Below are positions 1 to 9,339 of a DNA stretch of 64,000 bases, in pieces; position 1 is the stretch's first letter, and each line of letters starts with the position of its first letter. Position numbers and translations under genes: made by a program. The notes beneath the pieces were generated by a model. That model made no database searches, had not been told where the DNA came from, and was given only the letters and a program-made list of their open reading frames with translations. Source of the DNA: Chitinophagaceae bacterium (GTDB lineage Bacteria > Bacteroidota > Bacteroidia > Chitinophagales > Chitinophagaceae); the NCBI GenBank assembly GCA_016708765.1, contig JADJFD010000002.1, forward strand, positions 62,001 through 126,000, read 5' to 3'.

Positions 1-3000
1 GTTCTTCAAAACCCAACTGCATCTTATTTTACTCCCGGAACCTATACCATTTCACTTACAGTTACAAATGCAAACGGTTCTAATACACTTACTCGAACTC
101 AATACATAAATGTGTATGAGCCGCCAACAGTCAATTTTTCAGGATCACCGCTAAGTGGTTGCTTTCCATTGCGAGTACAATTCACGGATTTGTCACAACC
201 CGGATTAGGGAATTCGAATGTATCCTGGTTTTGGGATTTTGGCAATGGAACAACATCAACACTTCAAAACCCAATGGCAACATTTGTAACAACTGGAAAT
301 TTCACAATCACATTAAGAGTTACAAATGATAAAGGATGTACCAGAACAATCAGCCGGCCAAATTATATTACTGCAACTACTGGAGTAGTTGCAGGTTTTA
401 CACATACGCAGGCTACTGTGTGCAGCGCACCGGCTATAATTGATTTTACCAATACATCTACAGGCCCTCCAACTCTCAGTTATATATGGGATTTTGGTGA
501 CGGGTCACCATTTTCAGGAGTTACAAATCCTACACATACTTATCTAGTCAACGGAACTTTTATTGCAACATTAATTACAACTAGTACGGCAGGATGTGTT
601 GACACCTTCAGAAGTAACCCAATAGTGATTGGAGGATTTGTTACTGATTTTAATAGTCCTGCATCAGTTTGTATAAATGAGGCGGCTACGTTTACTAACA
701 CTTCAACTCCCGTACCAATAAGTTCATTTTGGACATTTGGCGATGGTGGCACTGCCAATTCAATTAACGCAACCTATAGTTATGCTGCACCAGGAACGTA
801 CAACGTTTGGCTTTATAATACATATTCCAGTTGTATTGACTCTATACTTCATACAATAACAGTTAATCCAAGACCTGTGTCTGATTTTTCTGCACCAATC
901 ACTTCAAGATGCGAACCACCTTTAACTGTAAACTTTCAAGACTTATCTACCGGAACACCTATTAGCTGGCAATGGGATTTTGGAGATGGTAATACATCCA
1001 CTCTTCAAAATCCATCACACACATATACATCTTACGGAAGCTTTACAGTTACATTAATTACAACGAACGGATTCGGCTGTACAGACACAATTGTAAGAAC
1101 AAATTACATTGACATTCGAAGAGCAACCATAAGCATTCCATTATTGCCAGTAAGAGGTTGTATACCTTACACAATTTCTCCGGTTCCAGTAATTTCGTCT
1201 GTAGATGCCATTACATCCTATAACTGGGATTTTGGTGATGGAGGCACATCGACATTACCCAATCCAACATATACTTATATAGCACAAGGAACTTATACAG
1301 TTCGTTTGATAATTACAACAAGCACTGGATGTAACGATACATTAATAATACCCAACGCAGTAAGAGTGGGCTCAAAACCAGTAGCAGATTTTTCAGCAGC
1401 GCCTATTCCTGTCTGCGGAACTCAACCTGTTTATTTTACAAACCTTACTGTTCCTTCCGATGAATGGATTTGGGATTTTGGCGATGGAGGTTCTTCAACA
1501 TTACAAAACCCGCAACATAGCTATAGCGATACTGGTTATTTTTCAATCAGACTTATTGCAACTAACAATGGCTGTCCAGACACACTTATAAGAACAAATT
1601 ATGTAAGAGTTCTTCCACCAATTGCCAGATTTACACCAGTGCCAAATTGTACCAACAGACTTGAATTCAGTTTTACAGATCAATCTATTGCACCACTAAC
1701 ATGGGAATGGAATTTTGGTGATGGTTCACCGGTATCTACAATTCAGAATCCCACACATATATTTCCTTCCTATGGCAATTTTGCTATACAACTTATAGTA
1801 ACAAATGGCGGATGTGCAGATACAATACAACAGACCATAACTACTGTAAATGAGAATCCTGATTTTATTGCTGACCGTGTAGTTGCCTGTAGAGTGGCTG
1901 CCATTGGATTTAGTGCCATAAATATCAATTTGGCAAACATCGTTAGTTATAGTTGGGACTTTGGTGATGGCAATACTGTTACAACAACAAACAGAAACGC
2001 TTCTAACACTTATACCGCTAGTGGTACTTACACAGTAGTGCTTACAACTACAGATATTAACGGCTGCATAAATGTTGTTACAAAAAATAATTTTATACGT
2101 ATCAACGGGGCTCTTGCGAATTTTAGTGCAACTAACATTGCAGGCTGTTCGGGACTTACAACTACTTTCAATGATCTTTCAACCACAGATGGAGTAAATG
2201 CAATTATAAACTGGCAATGGGATTTTGGCGATGGGACCATTCAAAACTTTAGTGCTCCCCCATTTCAACATACTTATAACACGGTTGGTTCGTTTACAGT
2301 TAAACTAATCATTACAGATGCAGCAGGGTGTATGGATAGTTTATCTATTGGCAATCAGGTAAACACTTCGGATCCCATTCCTGATTTTGTAACAGCAAAC
2401 ACATTAACCTGCCCAAATGCAACTGTAACATTTACAAATACTACAACACCAACAGGATTAGCCAGCCAATGGGATTTTGGTGACGGAGGAACCTCTACTT
2501 CATATTCGCCAACATATATTTATACCGCTTCAGGATTATATACTGTAAGACTAAGAGTACAAGATATATATGGTTGTGCTGATTCGATAACTAAAACCTC
2601 TTATATCCGGGTAGATGTGCCCGTTGCTGATTTTACCAGGAGTGATTCTGCCAGTTCCTGTACGCCATTTGAAGTGCAGTTTACTAATACGTCAACCTAT
2701 TATACCAATGTACTTTGGGACTTTGGGCCGGGTGAAGGAACTTCTAATCTTTTTAATCCTGTGCATTTTTATAATTTACCTGGAATATATCCAGTAAAGC
2801 TGCTTGTACTAAGCCCCGGTGGTTGTCTTGATTCAATTACCAAAAATATTTATGTATATGATACTGCAGGTTCAGTATTGAATTATACGCCAACAGCAGG
2901 ATGCAGTCCTTTTCCTGCAACTTTTAATATAACATCATCTGTTCCTGCTACTTCCTATTTCTGGGATTTTGGAGACGGCAATACAGCTATTACTACAACG

Positions 3001-4155
3001 CCAACAGCAAATCATATTTATACAAATTTTGGAAATTTTTTACCTAAAGTAATTTTAGAAGATCCTTCCGGTTGTTTGATTTTACTACAAGGTGTAGATA
3101 CATTTTATATAACTGGTGCGAAAGCAGATTTTGGATTTGACTCATTAGTGTTTTGCGACAGAGGGTTTGTTAACTTCTCAGATTCTACAACATTTAATGA
3201 CCCCATTGTTAGCTATAGTTGGGATTTTGGCGATGGTGGAACTTCCGCTTTACAAAATCCATCACATCAATATGCATCACCGGGATTATATACTGTACAA
3301 TTAGCTGTGCAAACACAACTTGGTTGTACAGATACTTTAACAAGACCGAATCTTGTAAAAGTGGTACAACGACCATTAATAGATATAGCCGGTGATTCTA
3401 TTGTATGTTTAAATTCATCGCTATTACATGCTGGCATTTTCCTTCAACCAGACACATCAATAGTTACCTGGCAATGGAATTTCCCGAATGGCAACACATC
3501 GATTTTGCAAAACCCTTCTTCTCAAACATACACAACGGCAGGAACTTTTTCAATAACAGCAATAGCTACGAATAGTACAGGGTGTAGAGACACCACACAG
3601 CAAACAGTATATATAAATCCATTACCCGTAGTAAACATGCCAGGCCAACTGACTGTTCAAAATGGTTTTCCAGTTACACTGCCTGCAACGTATTCTCCTA
3701 ATACAATAAGCTGGATATGGTCTCCTGCTACTGGATTAAGTTGCGCAAATTGCCCCACTCCCGACATCGGACCCAAGTTCAGTACATTCTATCAAGTATA
3801 CTTTACGGATGATAATGGCTGTAGCAATATTGGACAGCTACAGGTTACTGTTATTTGTAATAATTCTAATCTCTTTATTCCAAATACATTTTCTCCAAAC
3901 GGAGACGGCAGTAATGACATTTTTTATCCAAGAGGTAAAGGACTTGAACGAATCAAAACATTCCGCATTTTCAATCGTTGGGGTGAAGTAGTTTTTGAGA
4001 AAAGAGATTTCCCAATAAATGATGCTTCTGCAGGATGGAATGGAACATACAAAGGCAATAAACCGAAAGCAGATGTGTACGTATACCAGGCAGAAGTATT
4101 TTGCGAGAATGGAGAGATTATTAAACTAAATGGAAACATTGCATTGATATTATAA
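1..4155 (+). CDS. Giant PKD-repeat surface adhesin with T9SS type B sorting domain (5' end outside window)
   Basis: The frame is open from base 1 and the first codons already encode a PKD repeat (LQNPTASYFTPGTYTI...), so the true start lies upstream and the GTG at 112 is only an internal codon. At least 14 PKD-like repeats are visible, each marked by a W-x-FG-x-G core (mostly WDFGDG) about 85-95 residues apart. The last ~90 residues, beginning NLFIPNTFSPNGDGSND and including FRIFNRWGEVVFE, form the gliding-motility-associated type B C-terminal domain (TIGR04131 style) that directs export by T9SS. By family knowledge this is a secreted, cell-surface or gliding-type adhesin like SprB. The PorP/SprF gene starts 2 bp after the stop, which fits the SprB-SprF pairing. 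The ligand is unknown. The product call is firm; the total length cannot be given. Confidence 0.9.
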   Translation, partial: VLQNPTASYFTPGTYTISLTVTNANGSNTLTRTQYINVYEPPTVNFSGSPLSGCFPLRVQFTDLSQPGLGNSNVSWFWDFGNGTTSTLQNPMATFVTTGNFTITLRVTNDKGCTRTISRPNYITATTGVVAGFTHTQATVCSAPAIIDFTNTSTGPPTLSYIWDFGDGSPFSGVTNPTHTYLVNGTFIATLITTSTAGCVDTFRSNPIVIGGFVTDFNSPASVCINEAATFTNTSTPVPISSFWTFGDGGTANSINATYSYAAPGTYNVWLYNTYSSCIDSILHTITVNPRPVSDFSAPITSRCEPPLTVNFQDLSTGTPISWQWDFGDGNTSTLQNPSHTYTSYGSFTVTLITTNGFGCTDTIVRTNYIDIRRATISIPLLPVRGCIPYTISPVPVISSVDAITSYNWDFGDGGTSTLPNPTYTYIAQGTYTVRLIITTSTGCNDTLIIPNAVRVGSKPVADFSAAPIPVCGTQPVYFTNLTVPSDEWIWDFGDGGSSTLQNPQHSYSDTGYFSIRLIATNNGCPDTLIRTNYVRVLPPIARFTPVPNCTNRLEFSFTDQSIAPLTWEWNFGDGSPVSTIQNPTHIFPSYGNFAIQLIVTNGGCADTIQQTITTVNENPDFIADRVVACRVAAIGFSAININLANIVSYSWDFGDGNTVTTTNRNASNTYTASGTYTVVLTTTDINGCINVVTKNNFIRINGALANFSATNIAGCSGLTTTFNDLSTTDGVNAIINWQWDFGDGTIQNFSAPPFQHTYNTVGSFTVKLIITDAAGCMDSLSIGNQVNTSDPIPDFVTANTLTCPNATVTFTNTTTPTGLASQWDFGDGGTSTSYSPTYIYTASGLYTVRLRVQDIYGCADSITKTSYIRVDVPVADFTRSDSASSCTPFEVQFTNTSTYYTNVLWDFGPGEGTSNLFNPVHFYNLPGIYPVKLLVLSPGGCLDSITKNIYVYDTAGSVLNYTPTAGCSPFPATFNITSSVPATSYFWDFGDGNTAITTTPTANHIYTNFGNFLPKVILEDPSGCLILLQGVDTFYITGAKADFGFDSLVFCDRGFVNFSDSTTFNDPIVSYSWDFGDGGTSALQNPSHQYASPGLYTVQLAVQTQLGCTDTLTRPNLVKVVQRPLIDIAGDSIVCLNSSLLHAGIFLQPDTSIVTWQWNFPNGNTSILQNPSSQTYTTAGTFSITAIATNSTGCRDTTQQTVYINPLPVVNMPGQLTVQNGFPVTLPATYSPNTISWIWSPATGLSCANCPTPDIGPKFSTFYQVYFTDDNGCSNIGQLQVTVICNNSNLFIPNTFSPNGDGSNDIFYPRGKGLERIKTFRIFNRWGEVVFEKRDFPINDASAGWNGTYKGNKPKADVYVYQAEVFCENGEIIKLNGNIALIL

Positions 4156-4157
4156 AC

Positions 4158-5174
4158 ATGACAGGAAAGAGGCGTATAAGACATTTAATCATTACACTAG
4201 TTTGTTATTGTTTTTGCTATACAGCAAAAGCGCAGGACATTCATTTTTCTCAATTCTTTGAAACGCCACTATTGAGAAATCCATCATTGGCAGGAATTTT
4301 TACTGGTGATGTGAGAGTACAAGCGGTGTACCGTGACCAATGGAACAGCGTAACAAATGCATACAGAACAGGCTCCGTAAATGGAGAATTAAAAATGCCG
4401 ATTGGTAAAAGCAATGATTTCATCACCACTGGTTTGCAAATAATGTATGACAAAGCAGGAACTATAGGATGGACATCCACACATGTAATGCCAGCTCTTA
4501 ATTATCATAAATCATTAAGCACAGACAAGAATAGCTATTTATCACTTGGGTTTATGGGGGGATGGATACAAAGAAGATTTGATCCTTCGAAAGCAACAAC
4601 GAATAGTCAATATGATAATGGCGGCATTGGCGAGAATTTTTCTAACACTCAATTTAGCTATCTTGATGGAAGTGTAGGCATGAGTTATAATTCCAATCTT
4701 GCTTATAACCCTGATAATAATTTTTTTATCGGAGCAGCCTATCATCATTTTAACAGGCCCAATCAAACTTTCTTTTATAGAAATGCAAATATTGAATTGC
4801 AACCCAAATGGGTTTTTTCCGGAGGGATAAAACTTGGTGTTGCGGATAATGCGTATATGACAATACTTGGCGACCATTCCAAGCAAGGAGGCTTTTCTGA
4901 AACAGTTGCAGGCATGATGTATGGTTTAAAACTTGGAGATGATCCTATAAATCCTGATTATACCATTCATGCAGGTGCATTTTTAAGATTGAACGATGCT
5001 ATTATACCTGTTGTAAAGCTTGATTACACCCCTTTCTCATTTTCATTGAGCTATGATGCCAATATTTCAAAACTTAAACCTTCGAGTTATGGCCGTGGCG
5101 GTTTTGAAATTTCTTTTTCATATATCGGATTTAGAAAGAGTAAAGGAGAATATTTGCTTTGCCCAAGATTTTAA
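4158..5174 (+). CDS. PorP/SprF family type IX secretion outer-membrane protein
   Basis: 338 aa with a signal peptide (RRIRHLIITLVCYCFCYTAKAQ) followed by the family hallmark DIHFSQFFETPLLRNPSLAG, then alternating beta-strand sequence typical of an outer-membrane barrel. It ends in FEISFSYIGF...LLCPRF, a usual PorP/SprF tail. SprF-type proteins assist secretion or attachment of type B-CTD cargo such as SprB. The ATG is 2 bp behind the stop of the PKD adhesin, so the two are almost certainly cotranscribed and translationally coupled. A paralogue with the same arrangement lies at 17749-18798. Confidence 0.92.
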   Translation: MTGKRRIRHLIITLVCYCFCYTAKAQDIHFSQFFETPLLRNPSLAGIFTGDVRVQAVYRDQWNSVTNAYRTGSVNGELKMPIGKSNDFITTGLQIMYDKAGTIGWTSTHVMPALNYHKSLSTDKNSYLSLGFMGGWIQRRFDPSKATTNSQYDNGGIGENFSNTQFSYLDGSVGMSYNSNLAYNPDNNFFIGAAYHHFNRPNQTFFYRNANIELQPKWVFSGGIKLGVADNAYMTILGDHSKQGGFSETVAGMMYGLKLGDDPINPDYTIHAGAFLRLNDAIIPVVKLDYTPFSFSLSYDANISKLKPSSYGRGGFEISFSYIGFRKSKGEYLLCPRF

Positions 5175-5239
5175 AAAATACAAAAAGCAAACAATTATAT
5201 CTTTATATTGTTAAAGAAGTTCATCAAAAAAATAAATAA

Positions 5240-5710
5240 ATGCCATTAGAAATTGGACAACAAGCACCCGACTTTACTTTATTTGACAGTGATAAAAAAG
5301 AAATTACACTTTCTGAATTAAAAGGAAAACCAGTTTTATTACTGTTCTTTCCTTTAGCATTTACGAGTACCTGCACTACAGAACTTTGTTCTGTAAGGGA
5401 TAATATCGGTTGGTATAATAATATCAATGCAAAAGTTTTTGGTATTTCAGTAGACGCACTACAAACTCTTGCAAAATTTAAAGAAGATCAGCAACTCAAT
5501 TTTACTCTTCTCAGCGATTTTAATAAGGATGTTTCCAGATTGTACGAATCTATTTATGAGCAATTTGGGTATAATATGAAAGGAGTTTCAAAAAGATCTG
5601 CATTTGTAATAGATAAAGAAGGAATTATACAATATGCTGAAGTGCTAGAAAATGCTGGAGAGATTCCAGATTTTGAAAAAATTAAAGCCAGTCTAGAAAA
5701 AACCCAGTAA
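5240..5710 (+). CDS. Peroxiredoxin, BCP/AhpE-like (AhpC/TSA family)
   Basis: 156 aa, the usual length for single-domain atypical peroxiredoxins; predicted cytoplasmic, no signal peptide. The N-terminus IGQQAPDFTLFDSD and the active site P38-x3-T42-x2-C45 are canonical; C50 lies five residues on, matching the peroxidatic/resolving pair of E. coli BCP. The role is thiol-dependent reduction of hydrogen peroxide and organic hydroperoxides. It sits 65 bp downstream of the PorP/SprF gene in the same direction and may have its own promoter. No partner reductase is adjacent. Confidence 0.9.
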   Translation: MPLEIGQQAPDFTLFDSDKKEITLSELKGKPVLLLFFPLAFTSTCTTELCSVRDNIGWYNNINAKVFGISVDALQTLAKFKEDQQLNFTLLSDFNKDVSRLYESIYEQFGYNMKGVSKRSAFVIDKEGIIQYAEVLENAGEIPDFEKIKASLEKTQ

Positions 5711-5721
5711 TATTTGTTAAA

Positions 5722-5787
5722 AAATCGAAAATTTACGAACTTATTGTATTGATAATCATATAATTATCAATAAATCGTAGTTTTACG
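5722..5787. promoter_or_regulatory. Inverted repeat flanked by two direct repeats upstream of the small T9SS protein
   Basis: A perfect 9-bp inverted repeat ATTGATAAT (5748-5756) / ATTATCAAT (5763-5771) with a 6-base spacer lies between two copies of AAATCG-N4-TTTACG (5722-5737 and 5772-5787). It occupies most of the 133-bp gap before the TTG-initiated gene at 5844. It looks like a binding-site cluster; the function is inferred. Confidence 0.4.
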
Positions 5788-5843
5788 TTGCACAAATAAA
5801 ATTTTAGGCCTACTTTTCGAATAATAAAAGTAAATTTGTTACG

Positions 5844-6191
5844 TTGAGACGGCTAATTACGATATTATCCTTTATACTGTTGATTACCATTCAGTCACAG
5901 GCACAATCTATTAGGAATAATCCTACCGGAGAAACTGCTGACAGAATTGTAAAACTGTATCCAAATCCTGCAACATCCTATGTAACATTTGATGTTCCCA
6001 AAGGATTTGAGAAAACTCACACCATTCAGATTTATAGCTTCCTCGGTAAAAAAATGTATGAAAGTGTAAATCTTTCTCAAAAGCTTACAGTTCAGCTAAA
6101 TGAATTTACCCGTGGACTATATATATATCACTTAGTTGACATTTCCAGTGGTAAAATTGTAGAGTCTGGCAAGTTCCAGGTTTCCCGTTAA
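5844..6191 (+). CDS. Small secreted protein that is almost only a T9SS type A sorting domain
   Basis: 115 aa beginning at a TTG, the only reasonable start before the signal peptide (RRLITILSFILLITIQSQAQ). After a ~15-residue linker the remainder is a complete type A CTD: KLYPNPATSYVTFDV, the central IYSFLGKKMYE and RGLYIYHLVDISSGKIVESG. There is no room for a passenger domain, so the CTD is either the whole functional unit or the tag of a very short peptide. A TAAATTTG box (5831-5838), matching the Bacteroidota -7 consensus TAnnTTTG, ends six bases before the TTG; if used, the transcript would be nearly leaderless. Function unknown. Confidence 0.75.
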   Translation: MRRLITILSFILLITIQSQAQSIRNNPTGETADRIVKLYPNPATSYVTFDVPKGFEKTHTIQIYSFLGKKMYESVNLSQKLTVQLNEFTRGLYIYHLVDISSGKIVESGKFQVSR

Positions 6192-6207
6192 AATTTATTT
6201 TCCCTTT

Positions 6208-7380
6208 TTATTGAACCTGAACAATCAGGAATTTAAGATAATGTGTATTATCCATTCCTCTTATTATAGGATGATCGCCAGATTGTCTCTGAAATAAAAC
6301 CTGTCGAAGTTTTCTTTTGGCATCTTTCGCTGCAATATCAATTGTGTGTAAAAACATTTCTTCATTCACCAGATTAGTACAAGAAGATGTAACGAGAAAA
6401 CCACCGGGCCTCACCAACTTCATGCCTCGAAGATTAATTTCTTTATACCCTGCAATTGCTTTTTGAATTGTTTCCCTGTTTTTAGTAAAAGCCGGAGGAT
6501 CTAACATTACCACATCATACTGTCTTCCCTCATTACTCCATTGCTTCAATACATCAAATGCATTAGCTGTTTCGAAACGACAACTATCCTGCACATTATT
6601 CAGTTTTGCATTTTTATTTGCTTGTGCCACTGCATTCTCTGAAATATCAATCCCTAAAACAGATTTAGCGCCATACATTGCCGCATGAATTTCGAAAGTA
6701 CCAGTATAGGTAAATGCGCCAAGCACATCTGCACCTTTTACAATATGCTGAATAGCTTTTCGATTATCCTGCTGATCCAAAAAATAACCTGTCTTCTGTC
6801 CGTTTTCAATATCTACATGAAACTGAAATCCATTTTCTTTAATAATGATATTCGTATCAAATGGTGCAGATAAAAACCCTTTTTGTTGTGCTAAGCCTTC
6901 CAACTCTCTTACAGGCACATCATTTCTTTCGTAAATACCTTTTGGCTTAAATATTTTATTCAATGCATCAACAATTGCTGGCTTCCAGTTATCAATTCCC
7001 AAACTCAAAGTCTGTAATACAAAGTAGTCGTTGAACTTATCAATAATTAATTGTGGCATCGAATCTGCCTCTCCAAAAACCAGTCTGCAATTTTCTGTGT
7101 AGCCTAATTGCTTACGATAGTCCCAACATTTCTTGATCTCCGTATAGAAATATTGTTCATTTATTTCATCAGCCTTATTCCTGGTTAAAAGCCGCACCAA
7201 TATCTGCGACTTTGGATTTATATAGCCTTTACCAATAAACTTTTTGTCGTGACTGTACACTTCCACCGTTTCGCCGCCTAACACTTCGCCATCCACTTTA
7301 TCAACCTCATTATTAAAAATCCATGGATGTCCATTGGCCACTCTGGGAGTAATCTTTCTGTTCAGGTAAACTTTAATCAT
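6208..7380 (-). CDS. rlmI: Class I SAM-dependent 23S rRNA methyltransferase, RlmI-like
   Basis: About 390 aa, as usual for RlmI/YccW. An N-terminal PUA-type domain (VYLNRKITPRVANGHPWIFNNEV) is followed by an EEHEE-like linker and a Rossmann methyltransferase domain with GAFTYTGTFEIHAA (SAM loop), MLDPPAFTKNR (substrate/catalytic loop) and TSSCTNLV (catalytic Cys region). Known members methylate a cytosine of 23S rRNA at C5. The frame extends upstream to 7419, but the 13 extra residues are not family-like, so the ATG at 7378-7380 is preferred. The gene converges on the small T9SS gene and diverges from grpE. The exact target base is inferred from the family. Confidence 0.85.
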   Translation of the reverse strand: MIKVYLNRKITPRVANGHPWIFNNEVDKVDGEVLGGETVEVYSHDKKFIGKGYINPKSQILVRLLTRNKADEINEQYFYTEIKKCWDYRKQLGYTENCRLVFGEADSMPQLIIDKFNDYFVLQTLSLGIDNWKPAIVDALNKIFKPKGIYERNDVPVRELEGLAQQKGFLSAPFDTNIIIKENGFQFHVDIENGQKTGYFLDQQDNRKAIQHIVKGADVLGAFTYTGTFEIHAAMYGAKSVLGIDISENAVAQANKNAKLNNVQDSCRFETANAFDVLKQWSNEGRQYDVVMLDPPAFTKNRETIQKAIAGYKEINLRGMKLVRPGGFLVTSSCTNLVNEEMFLHTIDIAAKDAKRKLRQVLFQRQSGDHPIIRGMDNTHYLKFLIVQVQ

Positions 7381-7507
7381 AACGGGCTGCAAGATACAGG
7401 TTGAGAAGTGCAGTTGCAAAAAGCAGCTTTTTAGTCAGTTAGGCATTCCTGTCATTCAAAATAGCCGGTATTGGCTTATAAAATGGTCAATTTGTCCCAA
7501 ATCCGCC

Positions 7508-7538
7508 ATTGGCAATGTTCTTGACAACCTTACCTTTG
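7508..7538 (+). promoter_or_regulatory. Predicted Bacteroidota-type promoter of grpE-dnaJ
   Basis: A -7 element TACCTTTG (7531-7538) matches TAnnTTTG exactly and is preceded by ATTG (7508-7511), a 3/4 match to -33 TTTG, with a 19-base spacer. The start codon of grpE is 49 bases downstream. A CCCGCC/GGCGGG pair (7539-7569 region) lies in the leader. No CIRCE operator is visible. Confidence 0.5.
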
Positions 7539-7587
7539 CCCGCCGGAATGGATTATATAGTTCGGGCGGGTACTAAATTTTATAAAA

Positions 7588-8157
7588 ATGGTAGAAAAAG
7601 ATATGAAAGATCAGGAAACAAACATTAATAACGACGGCAGCATTGATATAAATGCTGATGAAAACCAACATGGAACTACTCATCTGAATGAGCCGGTGGA
7701 AGAAGAATCAGAACTGGAAAAAATAAAGGCTGAACTGGCAGAGGAAAAAGATAAGTTTCTACGGAAAGTAGCCGAGTTTGATAATTTCAAACGCCGCAAT
7801 GCAAAAGAAAGAATTGAAATGATACAAACAGCTGGCAGAGATGTGATAACAGACATGCTGGATGTATTGGATGATTGCGACAGAGCACAGAAACAAATAG
7901 AAATATCTGACGATTCTTCAAGCATTAATGAAGGAGTGTTGTTGGTTTTTAATAAACTTCGTAATACACTACAAGCAAGAGGCTTGAAACCTATGGAAAC
8001 AATTGGCGAAGAATTTAATGCCGATCTGCATGAAGCGGTAACAGAAATACCTGCACCTACTAAGGATCTGATAGGAAAAGTGGTGGATGAAATATTGAAA
8101 GGGTATTATCTGAATGATAAAATCATCCGTCATGCAAAAGTTGTAGTCGGCAAATAA
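7588..8157 (+). CDS. grpE: Nucleotide exchange factor GrpE
   Basis: 189 aa. An acidic, variable N-terminus is followed by a long helix (EESELEKIKAELAEEKDKFLRK...), the conserved segment AEFDNFKRRNAKER, and the C-terminal beta domain with LKPMETIGEEFNADLHEAV and a final KVVVGK. GrpE dimerises and releases ADP from DnaK. dnaJ follows 8 bp downstream in the same direction, the usual grpE-dnaJ pair; dnaK is not in the window. Confidence 0.95.
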   Translation: MVEKDMKDQETNINNDGSIDINADENQHGTTHLNEPVEEESELEKIKAELAEEKDKFLRKVAEFDNFKRRNAKERIEMIQTAGRDVITDMLDVLDDCDRAQKQIEISDDSSSINEGVLLVFNKLRNTLQARGLKPMETIGEEFNADLHEAVTEIPAPTKDLIGKVVDEILKGYYLNDKIIRHAKVVVGK

Positions 8158-8165
8158 AAAGAAAC

Positions 8166-9329
8166 ATGTCAAAAAGAGATTATTACGAAATATTAGGTGT
8201 AGGGAAATCTTCATCAACGGATGAAGTAAAAAAAGCATATCGCAAAGTGGCTATGCAACATCATCCCGACAGAAATCCAGGAGATAAAGCTGCTGAGGAA
8301 AAATTTAAAGAAGCTGCTGAAGCATACGAAGTACTAAGTGATGCTGATAAAAAAGCACAATACGATCGTTACGGTCATGCTGGCGTTAGCGGTAATGGCC
8401 GTGGTGGATTTAGTGGTGGCGGAATGAATATGGATGACATCTTCAGCCAGTTTGGTGATGTGTTTGGTGAAGATCTTTTTGGAAGTTTTTTTGGTGGCGG
8501 ACAAAGAGGCGGACGCAGCCAACAACGCAGCCGTGGCGTAAGAGGCAGTAACCTTAGAGTGAAATTAAAATTGACCTACGAGGAAATTGCAAAAGGTGTA
8601 ACGAAAAATATTAAGGTAAAAAAATATGTTGGTTGCACTACTTGTAGCGGAAGTGGAGCAAAAGATAAAGGCAGTGTGCAAACCTGTAGCAGTTGTAATG
8701 GTAGTGGACAGGTAAGAAGAGTACAAAATACTTTTCTGGGGCAAATGCAAACAGTAACTACCTGCCCTACTTGCAATGGCGAAGGCACAACGGTAACTGC
8801 AAAATGTGCAAGCTGCAAAGGCGAAGGAAGAGTATATGGAGAAGAAACGGTGAGTATTGACATACCAGCCGGTGTGCAAGAAGGAATGCAAATGAATGTA
8901 AGTGGAAAAGGTAATGCCGGTGAGAGAGGCGGCATGGCCGGAGATCTTATCATTCTTATAGAAGAAGAACCACATAAGGAATTACACCGTGAAGGATTGA
9001 ATGTGGCATATGAGTTACATCTTTCTTTTACTGATGCAGTTTTTGGAACACAGATAGAAGTACCAACGATTGATGGCAGAGCTAAAATAAAAATACCTGC
9101 GGGCACACAAGGCGGAAAAATATTTAGATTGAAAGGGAAAGGTTTTCCTGCGGTGAATGCATACAACAAAGGTGACCAGTTAATACAAGTAAGCATCTGG
9201 ACACCACAAAACCTGAATGCAGAAGAAAAAGCAATGCTGGAAAAATTAAAAGAGTCTTCCAACTTTAAACCACATCCTGATAAGAGTGAGAAAAATTTCT
9301 TTGATAAAATTAAGGAGATGTTTTCTTAA
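8166..9329 (+). CDS. dnaJ: Chaperone DnaJ (Hsp40, type I)
   Basis: 387 aa, full length. The J domain (residues 1-70) carries the HPD motif at 33-35; a Gly/Phe-rich stretch follows (about 76-125); then four zinc-binding CxxCxGxG units (CTTCSGSG, CSSCNGSG, CPTCNGEG, CASCKGEG) and a C-terminal substrate-binding region. It stimulates the DnaK ATPase and delivers unfolded clients. It is cotranscribed with grpE and ends 10 bp from the convergent VWA gene, with no obvious terminator between them. Confidence 0.96.
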   Translation: MSKRDYYEILGVGKSSSTDEVKKAYRKVAMQHHPDRNPGDKAAEEKFKEAAEAYEVLSDADKKAQYDRYGHAGVSGNGRGGFSGGGMNMDDIFSQFGDVFGEDLFGSFFGGGQRGGRSQQRSRGVRGSNLRVKLKLTYEEIAKGVTKNIKVKKYVGCTTCSGSGAKDKGSVQTCSSCNGSGQVRRVQNTFLGQMQTVTTCPTCNGEGTTVTAKCASCKGEGRVYGEETVSIDIPAGVQEGMQMNVSGKGNAGERGGMAGDLIILIEEEPHKELHREGLNVAYELHLSFTDAVFGTQIEVPTIDGRAKIKIPAGTQGGKIFRLKGKGFPAVNAYNKGDQLIQVSIWTPQNLNAEEKAMLEKLKESSNFKPHPDKSEKNFFDKIKEMFS

Positions 9330-9339
9330 TAATAAGAGA

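Noticed and set aside
7441..7587. CIRCE operator before grpE
   Set aside because: No TTAGCACTC-N9-GAGTGCTAA-like sequence; only a promoter and a short GC stem are seen.
8565..9262. Long antisense frames inside dnaJ
   Set aside because: Cys/Thr/Pro-rich shadows caused by the repeated zinc-finger codons of dnaJ.
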